A stretch of 64,000 nt of DNA, from NCBI GenBank assembly GCA_029263415.1, contig JAJCXN010000051.1, positions 310,001 through 374,000 of the forward strand. The letters are read 5' to 3'. A program made the translations under genes and the position numbers. This document shows, one piece after another, positions 46,546-54,634 of this stretch (its first letter is position 1; each line of letters starts with the position of its first letter). This DNA is from Acidobacteriota bacterium (GTDB lineage: Bacteria; Acidobacteriota; Thermoanaerobaculia; Multivoradales; Multivoraceae). The notes beneath the pieces were generated by a model, which was given only the letters and a program-made list of their open reading frames with translations, was not told the origin of the DNA and searched no databases.

Positions 46546-48315
46546 TCAGTATCGGGCCCCTTCGGGTGCAAGCTCAAGGATGCGCCCGGTCACAAGAGCA
46601 GCAACCAACGACGGGATGCCGGGAAGCGCTTGAACCCGAATGATGACGGTTGGGGGCAGTACATTCTCGCGAGCGAGGACTGCCTCAATGCCCGACAGAA
46701 CTTCGGCCGCGTCGGCTTGCTCGTCGGCTGCGAGCTGGGCGCCGAAAGTGCCGAGGATCGGGCCGAGCAGTTGGCCTCCAGTGTTCACCGGATGGAGCCG
46801 CTGGTCGCTGCGCGCGCAGGCAGGTTGATCGCGTTCGATTCGCAAGCCGTGTTCGGGTTGAGCCCACGAGCGATCCACTGCACTTGCTAGGCATTGCCCA
46901 AAACGAGCGGCTAGGTCGGCAGGGGCCTGAGCGCCAGTGGGCTCGAGCATCACGATGCTCCCTCGGCGGCGGAGCATGAGAGCTAGCGCGGCGATCTTTC
47001 GGATCGGTAGCCCCGCGGGTCTCGAGATGACGAGCGTAGCGCTGCCCGCTCGGACGATCGCAAGGAGCGCTTTGACTCCCATTGGCATTAGCTTTGGGAA
47101 GCTCTGCACCAGACCGTCTGCTAGTTCCCGGGGCCCGCCCAGCCAGATCATTGGCGCGTCATGGGCGCCTGTTTCGGCCTCGCGCAATGCCGAGAGCAAC
47201 CACGGTTTGGCCCCAGCGAAAGCCGACTCGGCGCTCCGGGTCAACGCTCGCGCTACAGCGGTCGAGTGCTCCCGTGCGTTGGTTGGCGGCCCAGAGTTGG
47301 TTGGCGGCGTAGAGCGCGTGGGAAGGTCGCGAGATGGGGCGAGTCGCTTTGGTCTGCACGCCTCGATCGCGGGCTCGGCCTCAGCGCCTCGCGCTTGGCA
47401 GATGTAGAAACGATAGTCAGAAGGCAGGTTGGCAGACACTACGAGGGTCTCTTCCAGCAGGCAGATCCATTCGAGCAGGCTGCGGTCAAGCGCACAGTCC
47501 TCTCGAAAATTGTTCACCATGTCCCAGAGCAGAAGCTGCAAGACGGTACCGCCGATATCGGTCTCATAAGCGACCGAGAACCATTGCCGAATGAAGCCGT
47601 CCAGCTCTGGAGCTCTAACGCCCTCAGACGGATCGTCAGCGATCGCCTGCTCCAGACCGGGGCGATGCTTGAGGTCGTAGACAGCTTTGTCAAAAAGAGC
47701 CGAACATCTTAGGCGCGCGGGCAGGGCGCTCATTAGCTCGCTGATGGCGGCCATCGCTCGGTCCGAGTACTGCAGGTGTGCTGGCCCGACGAATTCGTTG
47801 ATCGCGATCCAGCCGTCCGGCTTCAGGCTCGCCGAAATGGTGGCGAACGCGTGCTCCAGGTTCTCGATGTGATGCAGCACCGAATGGGCGATCACCACAT
47901 CGTAGGCCCGCTCTGGGAGCGTCGCATGATTGAGATCAAGCACGCCATAGTGGATGTTTGTGATGCCTGCGTGCTCGGCCGCTTTGCGTGCCCGCTCAAC
48001 GGCGTCGCCTGCGATATCGACCGCGTCTATTTTGTCCACGAAGTGGCGCCCGGCGATCGCACGCTCCAACCAGCCATCGCCGCACCCGAGGACAAGCACG
48101 CGCAGTGGCTTGTCGGTTGGCAGCCAATCATTGGCGAGCCAGGTGAGCCAGTCGCAAGCGGCGCTGCCTGTTGCCAGGCGGTTCTGGTAGCCGCGCACAA
48201 CCGAGTGGTTCATCCAAAAAGCGTGGTCGAGTTGCTCAGGGAAGTTTGTGCCGCCCCAGCGTTCTTGCACGGCTTGATTCTTGAGGGAGGTACTGCTGTT
48301 TGCTTCGAGCGTCAT
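46546..48315 (-). CDS. SAM-dependent methyltransferase with long uncharacterised C-terminal region
   Basis: 589 aa. The N-terminal ~310 residues are a class I methyltransferase: motif I VLVLGCGDGWLERAIAG, KIDAVDIAGDAVERARKAAE, YDVVIAHSVLHHIENLEHAF and a typical post-core (PDGWIAINEFVGPAHLQYSD). The C-terminal ~270 residues, after a Pro/Thr-rich linker, form a second region with PMIWLGGPRELADGL, LAIVRAGSATLVISRPAGLP and SIVMLEPTGAQAPADLAARF; I recognise no family there. Position among unrelated genes gives no substrate clue; methyltransferases of the first type often modify glycans or small molecules. Confidence 0.8.
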   Translation of the reverse strand: MTLEANSSTSLKNQAVQERWGGTNFPEQLDHAFWMNHSVVRGYQNRLATGSAACDWLTWLANDWLPTDKPLRVLVLGCGDGWLERAIAGRHFVDKIDAVDIAGDAVERARKAAEHAGITNIHYGVLDLNHATLPERAYDVVIAHSVLHHIENLEHAFATISASLKPDGWIAINEFVGPAHLQYSDRAMAAISELMSALPARLRCSALFDKAVYDLKHRPGLEQAIADDPSEGVRAPELDGFIRQWFSVAYETDIGGTVLQLLLWDMVNNFREDCALDRSLLEWICLLEETLVVSANLPSDYRFYICQARGAEAEPAIEACRPKRLAPSRDLPTRSTPPTNSGPPTNAREHSTAVARALTRSAESAFAGAKPWLLSALREAETGAHDAPMIWLGGPRELADGLVQSFPKLMPMGVKALLAIVRAGSATLVISRPAGLPIRKIAALALMLRRRGSIVMLEPTGAQAPADLAARFGQCLASAVDRSWAQPEHGLRIERDQPACARSDQRLHPVNTGGQLLGPILGTFGAQLAADEQADAAEVLSGIEAVLARENVLPPTVIIRVQALPGIPSLVAALVTGRILELAPEGARY

Positions 48316-48619
48316 CGGATGCTTGCTTGGGGTGGAACGGCATCGCCGAACGGCGGCGCGAGGTGTGCACTGACCGGCCGCGAGCGTCGCTCAACGCTAC
48401 CAGCCTGGCGCTCTCAGGAGGCGGGCTGAGTGGAGCAGCAGAGGCTGTGGGCGGCAGCTGGAGCCGGGCAGTTAGAGCCGGGCAGTGGGGGCCAGGCGGT
48501 GCTCCTTCTGCTTCGCAGTATCAGCGCCAGCCTCAGGACCGTTCTGATCTCGGCAACATGGGGTGCGGATGCCCTGGCGTCAGCATCGCGCAGGGGCCGC
48601 ACTGGGTTGGCCGTTGCTG
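48316..48619. other. Intergenic gap with no recognised feature
   Basis: 304 bp between two leftward genes. Only a short direct repeat (GAGCCGGGCAGT, about 48461-48486) is visible. Confidence 0.5.
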
Positions 48620-51600
48620 CTACGGAGCTTGCCCAGGGGCTACACGAGGCGGCTCCGCACTCGGGTCCTCGGCCATGATCACTCGGTTCCGTCCCTCGGA
48701 CTTGGCCTGGTAGAGGCTACGGTCTGCGAGCTCCAAGAACTCCTTGGCAGACATGTCGGCAGTGGGGACTGCCACCGCCACCCCCAGACTCGCTGTCAAG
48801 AAACCCTCGTCATCGCCTCCAGAGGGTATCTTGAGGTCACTAATCGTTAGTCTCAGCAGTTGTGCGATGCGAAGAGCAGCGCTCCGCTCGATGCTCGGAA
48901 GCAGGAGACACAGTTCGTCTCCACCGATACGCGCGGCAAGATCGTCGACGCGTCGCGCAAACGTGCTGATGGTTGCCGCAACCGCCCGAAGCGCTTCATC
49001 TCCTGCTCCGTGTCCAAGGCTGTCGTTGAGTTCCTTGAACCGATCAATGTCAATCAGGACTAGGGCGAGAGAGCTGCCGCGCCGATTGCCTCGTCGCCAC
49101 TCGCCGTCTAGCGCGGCGCTAAAACGGCGCCGATTCGCCAGGCCGGTCAGCGGGTCGGACAAGGAGAGTTCGAGGAGTTGCTTGTTGGCACCTTCCAGCT
49201 CCAGGTTGGCCAGGTTCAACCGATCCGTGCGCTCAGCAACCTCTGTGCGCAACCGGCGCTCTCGGTCTGCGGCCTGCCACAACCGGAGTCGGAGCACGGC
49301 CGGAACGACGATCAGCAGGAGGATGAAGCCGAGGATGCGAACCGAGAGACGCTCATACCAGTGAGGCTCGATGAGCATACGGTGCTGGCCGGCGTCGAGC
49401 CATCGCATCCCGTCGCGGCTGGTGCTGAGTTCGAGTTGGCACTTGCAAGGAGGAATGTTGGTGTAGGTGAGCTGGCGAAGCTCTCCCACCGTTTCCCACT
49501 GATCAGAGAACCCCAGTAGACGGGCTCTCATCTGAACCTGGCGGGGCGAGACCTGCGTTGGGATGCCGAACTGCAGATCGATGCGACGACTGCCAGCTGG
49601 GACTCGAATCTGTTCACCCAGCTTCTGATTCTGGCCGTCGATCGTCACGCTTAGCACGTGCGCGGCTGGCGGTGCGCTGTCGGTGACCAGCGCAGGCTCG
49701 TCAATGAACGCGACTCCCGCCACGGTTGCAAACGCTAGCTGGTTCTCCGCGGTGACCACGCCGGCCGAAAGAAACCCGCCAACACAATCAGGGTTCAACA
49801 AGCCTTCCGAGGGGCCGTATCGAACGGAATGAATCGACGAACTCCTGCCAGCGTAGAAGTGTTCGAGTTCTTCCTTGGCAATCCGGGCGATTCCCCGGTT
49901 GCTGCTGAGCCAAAAACTGCCGAGTTGATCTTCCAGAATGGCCCACACAGTTGCATCAGAAAGACCGTGTTGTTCGGACACCGCTTGAAAGACACCATCG
50001 CGATAGCGAACTAGACCGTAGCTAACAGTACCGATGTAGAGGCTGCCGTCCGCGCTTGCGTGCAGCGCAACGATCAGCGCTTCGTCCAGTCCGTCAGCAG
50101 GTCCGTAGGTGGTCAGCGAAGCCTGTTCGAACTGTTCGGTCTGTTGCAGCCGAACCAGGCCGTTGCGGGTGCCGACCCAAAGGTCTCCGGCGACATCTTG
50201 GGCGATGGTGTAAATACCAGGGCCGGGGAGTCCCGTTGCCGTTGTCCAGTGATGCCATGTTTTGCCTTGGGTATTGCTTGCAAACAGTCCTCCGTTTGCC
50301 GTGCCGACCCAGAGCCGGTCGTCTCGATCCTGAAAGATGGCGCTGATCGTCCGCCCCTTCAGGGAATGAGATTCAGGCACTAACCGCCCGTCGCTTAGGC
50401 GGTAGAGGCCATGCCGCGTGCCGAGCCACAGCACTCCTGCACGGTCTTCAAACACCCTACGCAGGGAAGCGTCTGGAAGCTGCGGCGAGAAGGGCACCGG
50501 CTCATAGCGGCCGTTTCGAAACCGGTTCAGGCCTCCCTCGGCGGTGATCACCCACGTTCCTTCGTGACCTGGGCTCAGGCCGACGACCGTATGTCCCGTG
50601 AGGCCGACCATTTCGCCTCGTTGCGAGATGAGGCCGTGGGCTACCCTCGCCAACCCTGACCTTGTGCCTACCCAAAGATTGGCCTCATCGTCCAATTGGA
50701 GGGAGAGCACCGAGTCCGAGGGCAGTCCCTCGGCCTCGGTGATCCACCCGACTCGGGCACCGTCCCACCGAGCAAGTCCCCGATTGCCTGTCCCAGCCCA
50801 GAGCACCCCGTCGTCTTGCACGGCGAGTGTTCCCACAACGACGGACTCTCCAAGTTCAAGCACCGGCTCGAATCCCTGCTCGCTGAGTCGACCGACTTGG
50901 CCTTTGTTTGTGCCGCTCCACAGGGTGCCATCGCTGTCGACCAGAAGAGCTACCGGTCGGCCGTTGTCCAGCGCCACCGCTGTGAACGTGATGTTCGGAT
51001 CGGAATCGGAGGTGACGAAAGCCCCGTCGGGGGTTGCTACCCACACCTGACCGTCGGGCTCGATGGCGACCGCCTGCACGCCGGGCGCGCTTAGAGTGCC
51101 GCCGATCCATTCGTTCTGCAGGCCGTCGTCTTCATCGAAACATTGGGCTCGAGACGCGTAGACCCGGCACAAAGCGCCGCGAAAACCGACCCATAGCGCA
51201 CCCGACGGCGCGAGGTGAAGAGAGCTGACTTCAGTGTGCGATAGCTCGATGCCGGTAACCGATTCGATCTGTCCGCGCACGAAACGCTGAATACCGCCGC
51301 CACCAGTTCCGATCCACAGAGAACCATCTACGTCCTCGGCGATTGCACTGACGTTGTGGCTGCGAAACGCCGGCGTGTTGCGCCGATCGAAGGTGGTAAA
51401 CGTGTCCCCGTTCGAGCGAGTCAATCCCTCAGGGGTACCTAGCCAAAGGAAACCGAGCCCGTCCTGCAAGATGGCAGGCACGTAGTTGGAGGGGATCCCA
51501 TCGCGCTGCCCGAAGGGCTGCACGAAGTAAGAAGCCAGCGGATTGTCCTGGACGGTGGGCGAAGCTTGGCCGTCCGCCCGGCCGGCTGGAAGCGCGATCA

Positions 51601-51643
51601 ACAGGGTCAGGCCCAGGCAGAGTCGTTTCACCATTGCCGCCAT
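48620..51643 (-). CDS. Periplasmic two-component-regulator propeller protein with cytoplasmic GGDEF domain
   Basis: 1007 aa. A signal peptide (LCLGLTLLIALPAGRADGQA) precedes about 600 residues of Reg_prop propeller repeats (DGLGFLWLGTPEGLTR, DVDGSLWIGTGGGGIQRF, DQLGSFWLSSNRGIARI), a Y_Y_Y domain (about 690-770), a transmembrane helix (SVRILGFILLLIVVPAVLRL), a coiled coil and a diguanylate cyclase domain beginning LSDPLTGLANRRRF. The active loop is RIGGDEL (907-911) with Leu for the usual Phe, and an RxxD inhibitory site (RVDD) lies nine residues upstream, so c-di-GMP synthesis with product inhibition is plausible. No histidine kinase domain. Divergent from the chemosensory operon (188 bp). 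Confidence 0.9.
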   Translation of the reverse strand: MAAMVKRLCLGLTLLIALPAGRADGQASPTVQDNPLASYFVQPFGQRDGIPSNYVPAILQDGLGFLWLGTPEGLTRSNGDTFTTFDRRNTPAFRSHNVSAIAEDVDGSLWIGTGGGGIQRFVRGQIESVTGIELSHTEVSSLHLAPSGALWVGFRGALCRVYASRAQCFDEDDGLQNEWIGGTLSAPGVQAVAIEPDGQVWVATPDGAFVTSDSDPNITFTAVALDNGRPVALLVDSDGTLWSGTNKGQVGRLSEQGFEPVLELGESVVVGTLAVQDDGVLWAGTGNRGLARWDGARVGWITEAEGLPSDSVLSLQLDDEANLWVGTRSGLARVAHGLISQRGEMVGLTGHTVVGLSPGHEGTWVITAEGGLNRFRNGRYEPVPFSPQLPDASLRRVFEDRAGVLWLGTRHGLYRLSDGRLVPESHSLKGRTISAIFQDRDDRLWVGTANGGLFASNTQGKTWHHWTTATGLPGPGIYTIAQDVAGDLWVGTRNGLVRLQQTEQFEQASLTTYGPADGLDEALIVALHASADGSLYIGTVSYGLVRYRDGVFQAVSEQHGLSDATVWAILEDQLGSFWLSSNRGIARIAKEELEHFYAGRSSSIHSVRYGPSEGLLNPDCVGGFLSAGVVTAENQLAFATVAGVAFIDEPALVTDSAPPAAHVLSVTIDGQNQKLGEQIRVPAGSRRIDLQFGIPTQVSPRQVQMRARLLGFSDQWETVGELRQLTYTNIPPCKCQLELSTSRDGMRWLDAGQHRMLIEPHWYERLSVRILGFILLLIVVPAVLRLRLWQAADRERRLRTEVAERTDRLNLANLELEGANKQLLELSLSDPLTGLANRRRFSAALDGEWRRGNRRGSSLALVLIDIDRFKELNDSLGHGAGDEALRAVAATISTFARRVDDLAARIGGDELCLLLPSIERSAALRIAQLLRLTISDLKIPSGGDDEGFLTASLGVAVAVPTADMSAKEFLELADRSLYQAKSEGRNRVIMAEDPSAEPPRVAPGQAP

Positions 51644-51754
51644 ATTAGCGTCAGCGTTGCGCGAGCCTCATTGAGGGGTTGTTCGAGAATCTAGAGCCAT
51701 GAGTGGCTGGTCCGACGACGCCGGCCGGAGTCAATCGTGGTAAATCACAATAAT

Positions 51755-51831
51755 CGCCGCATTGACTCGAAGCGGCGAATATACTGATCGGGCGAGCTGT
51801 GGCTCACCTGACGAACCTATTGGAGTGATAG
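51755..51831 (+). promoter_or_regulatory. Putative control region of the chemosensory operon
   Basis: An inverted repeat CGCCGC-N11-GCGGCG (51755-51760 / 51772-51777) overlaps TTGACT (51763-51767) and abuts a -10-like TATACT (51780-51785). The 12-bp spacing is too short for a standard sigma-70 promoter, so the repeat may be an operator or the true -35 lies elsewhere. A good ribosome-binding site, GGAG (51822-51825), precedes the ATG at 51832. Confidence 0.35.
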
Positions 51832-52191
51832 ATGGCAAAGATTGTGGTTGTGGATGATGCAAAGGAAGTCGTCGAGCACATCGATCATATTCTGAGAAGC
51901 GCGGGCCACGAAGTTGCGAGCTTCCTGGAGGGCTCGGACGTCGAGAGCCGGATCGCGGACTTTGGTGCCGACCTGGTCTTGCTCGACATCGTCATGCCTG
52001 ATCGCGACGGCTTTCAGATCCTGCGCTCGCTGCGCCGGTCAGAGCAGACTCGTGACCTGCCGATCGTGTTGGTGAGCAGCAAGAGTGAGCCCACCGATGT
52101 TGAGTGGGGCAAGATGCAGGGGGCCACCGACTACCTGACCAAGCCCTTCGCCGGCGCGGACCTGCTCAGCGTGGTGGAGCGCCACCTGTGA
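51832..52191 (+). CDS. Single-domain response regulator (PilH/CheY-like)
   Basis: 119-aa receiver domain alone: acidic pocket VVVDDAKEV, phosphoacceptor Asp52 in LVLLDIVMPDRDG, the Ser switch in IVLVSSKSEPTD and Lys in YLTKPFAG. The WGKMQGATDYLTKPF ending is typical of PilG/PilH-type regulators of Pil-Chp systems. First gene of a tight nine-gene operon; its TGA overlaps the GTG of the CheW gene. It is the likely output or phosphate sink of the CheA encoded downstream. Confidence 0.92.
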   Translation: MAKIVVVDDAKEVVEHIDHILRSAGHEVASFLEGSDVESRIADFGADLVLLDIVMPDRDGFQILRSLRRSEQTRDLPIVLVSSKSEPTDVEWGKMQGATDYLTKPFAGADLLSVVERHL

Positions 52192-52703
52192 CCACCGCGA
52201 CGAGCGGGCAGGCGGCCGCTCCAGATCTAACAGCCGTGCACGGGGCCCCCGCGCTCGCCTTCCGTCTCGGAGGACGTGATCTCGCGGCTTTCACGGCTTC
52301 CGGCTGCGGCGTGGTCGAGATCGACTCATGGACGCGAGTTCCCACCGCGCCAAAGTGCGTTCTGGGCATCGCCAACGCGCAAGGAAGAATGCTGACCGTG
52401 CTCGACCTTCGAGCGGAGCTAGGGCTCCCGCAACAGGCGTGGCGGATGCCCCTGCAAGCGTTGGCGCTCGGCGATAGTGAGCCGCGCGTTGCGGTTGCCA
52501 TCGATCGAGCACTCGGGTTCGGCAGTCACGTCCCGGTGGAAGCGCAGGGCGAGCAGGCGGCGACGGAGGGTCTCGCTGGATACGGGCTGGGAAGCATCGA
52601 TATCGCCGGCCGGCGCGCAACGCTGGTCGATTTCTCTGCGCTGCTCGATACGCTGCGAGCCTCTGCGCGGAACCGGACACAACTAGAAGGGCAGACGACA
52701 TGA
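52188..52703 (+). CDS. CheW-like coupling protein (PilI-like)
   Basis: 171 aa from GTG 52188, overlapping the previous stop by four bases. CheW beta-barrel pattern: [40 protein letters not shown] then LGLP, and a C-terminal [20 protein letters not shown]. It would couple the MCP to CheA, as PilI does in Pil-Chp systems. The sequence is divergent, but position directly before the MCP supports the call. Confidence 0.8.
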   Translation: MTTATSGQAAAPDLTAVHGAPALAFRLGGRDLAAFTASGCGVVEIDSWTRVPTAPKCVLGIANAQGRMLTVLDLRAELGLPQQAWRMPLQALALGDSEPRVAVAIDRALGFGSHVPVEAQGEQAATEGLAGYGLGSIDIAGRRATLVDFSALLDTLRASARNRTQLEGQTT

Positions 52704-54619
52704 CAGTTTCGCCAACTCCCCCTCAAGATCCCGATCAGCCGTTGGTGACGCCGCTGACCGTTGCCGACGATCCCTGGAGATCCCTGGAATCGCCGGTCGC
52801 GGAATCACCCGACCCAGCCAGTCTGGAGGGTCCGGATCCGGAGGTCGCTACCGCTCGACGGTCGAAGGTGCGCGGGCCCGGTCTTCAAGCGAAGATCATT
52901 CTTCTCATGGTGATTTCACTGGCGCTGCTGGCCCTGATCTCCTCCTTTGCAACCACTTTGGCGCTCCGTTCACGCATGGTGAACGAAATTGAGGCCCGCG
53001 CAGACGCCATCGCTCAAGGCGTTTTGAGTTCCACTCGGCTGGCGGCAGCCGACACCGCTGGCCAGACGGTGCGGGGATTGCTCGACGAGTTCCGCAACAT
53101 CGAAGGCGTGGTTTACCTAATCCTCTATGATCGCTCGGGTCGCCTGGTGGCGAGTTCGCTTGACGGACCCATGACAGACGCGCTTGCCATTCCCGCCGAA
53201 GATGGAGGCGCCGCAGCCCGGCTGGTGATTGCTCCGCCTGGGCAGGATGGGGTCCGAACCACCGCGCTCGATGTCTCGCGGTCGCAGCCCAACGGGGGAA
53301 CCGTGCGTGTCGGAATGAATTTCGACGCGGTCGCCGCCGAAATCCAAGCGATTAACTTGAACCTGCTCGTGGTCCAGGCTGTGGTCGCCCTGGTCGCGGT
53401 GCTCTTCGCGATCCTCTTCAGCGCGCGCCTGGTCCGACCGATCCGGGCCTTGGTGAGGCTCGCTCAGGCGGTCGGCCTCGGTGACCTCTCGCGAACTCTC
53501 CGAGTGCGGTCGACCGACGAGGTCGGCCTGCTGTCGCTTACTTTCAACGACACGATTCGCCGTCTCCGTGGCCTGGTGGTCACCGAGAGTGAACGTGACG
53601 AGGAGCGCGCCCAGCGCGAGTTGTTGCAGGCAAACATTCGTAACTTCCTTCAGGTTAGCCGCCAAGTCAGCCAGGGCGATTTACGCCTCCGTGGTGCGGT
53701 GACCGAGGATGTGCTCGGAAGCGTGGTCGACTCGATCAACCTGATGATCGAGGAGATCGGCGACACCCTGGCCGGCGTTCGACAGGCCACCGACGAGGTT
53801 CACGGAGGCGCCGACGCGGTGCTCCGGTCGAGCGACGAGGTTGCACAGAGGGTGCGCGAGCAACTCGAGGCTGCCCGCACGGTGGATCAGAACGTCACCG
53901 AGGTCACTCACGCGATGCGCGCGGTAACGCTGCGTGCCGAAGCTGCTTCCGGCACCGCTCGACAAACACGGGAGGCGGCGCAGTCCGGTCGCCTGGTCGT
54001 GGGAGAAACACTCGAAAGCATGCAGAGGATCCGTACCGAGGTTCAGGGAATCTCGCGGCGGATCAAGGCTCTCGGCGATCGCTCGCTGGAGATTTCTGAG
54101 ATCGTCGACACCATCACGAACCTCTCCTCGCAAACCAACCTTCTGGCCCTCAACGCGGCCATCGAGGCATCCGGTGCTGGCGAGTATGGAGTTCGTTTCG
54201 CGGTGGTCGCCGAAGAGGTTCGGAAGCTGGCCGAGGAGTCGTCTACGTCGTCTAAGCGGATTTCTGGACTGATCAGCGCGGTGCAATCTGAGGTCCTCGA
54301 TGCGGTCCGCGCGATGGAAGACGGAACAGAGGAGGTCGAGACCGGGTTTCAATTGGCCCAACAGGCCGGTGAGCGACTGTCGGAAATTGCGGTCATTTCT
54401 GAGGCCTCGGCCGATGTTGCAACTGAGATTTCCGAGCGGACCGCAAGCCAGGCCGAGGGTATTGACCGAGTGGCCGACACCGTTCGTGTGATCTCCGGGC
54501 TGGCACAGAGGTCCGACGAGAGCGTGACCGAAGGGCGCCAGACAGCGGAGCAGATGAGACGAGTTGCCGACCAGCTCGCCCAGCGACTGGCGCGGTTCCG
54601 CCTCCCCGAGACAGAGTAA
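52700..54619 (+). CDS. Methyl-accepting chemotaxis protein (PilJ-like)
   Basis: 639 aa. A 60-residue Pro-rich cytoplasmic N-terminus, TM1 (about 65-88, [18 protein letters not shown]), a ~130-residue periplasmic domain, TM2 ([20 protein letters not shown]), a HAMP domain ([20 protein letters not shown]), a second HAMP-like segment ([18 protein letters not shown]), then a long coiled coil with the signalling tip [18 protein letters not shown] then [23 protein letters not shown]. The double HAMP and tip match PilJ-type receptors. ATG overlaps the CheW stop. No CheR/CheB genes accompany it, so adaptation by methylation is uncertain. Confidence 0.93.
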   Translation: MTVSPTPPQDPDQPLVTPLTVADDPWRSLESPVAESPDPASLEGPDPEVATARRSKVRGPGLQAKIILLMVISLALLALISSFATTLALRSRMVNEIEARADAIAQGVLSSTRLAAADTAGQTVRGLLDEFRNIEGVVYLILYDRSGRLVASSLDGPMTDALAIPAEDGGAAARLVIAPPGQDGVRTTALDVSRSQPNGGTVRVGMNFDAVAAEIQAINLNLLVVQAVVALVAVLFAILFSARLVRPIRALVRLAQAVGLGDLSRTLRVRSTDEVGLLSLTFNDTIRRLRGLVVTESERDEERAQRELLQANIRNFLQVSRQVSQGDLRLRGAVTEDVLGSVVDSINLMIEEIGDTLAGVRQATDEVHGGADAVLRSSDEVAQRVREQLEAARTVDQNVTEVTHAMRAVTLRAEAASGTARQTREAAQSGRLVVGETLESMQRIRTEVQGISRRIKALGDRSLEISEIVDTITNLSSQTNLLALNAAIEASGAGEYGVRFAVVAEEVRKLAEESSTSSKRISGLISAVQSEVLDAVRAMEDGTEEVETGFQLAQQAGERLSEIAVISEASADVATEISERTASQAEGIDRVADTVRVISGLAQRSDESVTEGRQTAEQMRRVADQLAQRLARFRLPETE

Positions 54620-54634
54620 GGCCCGGGCCGCATA

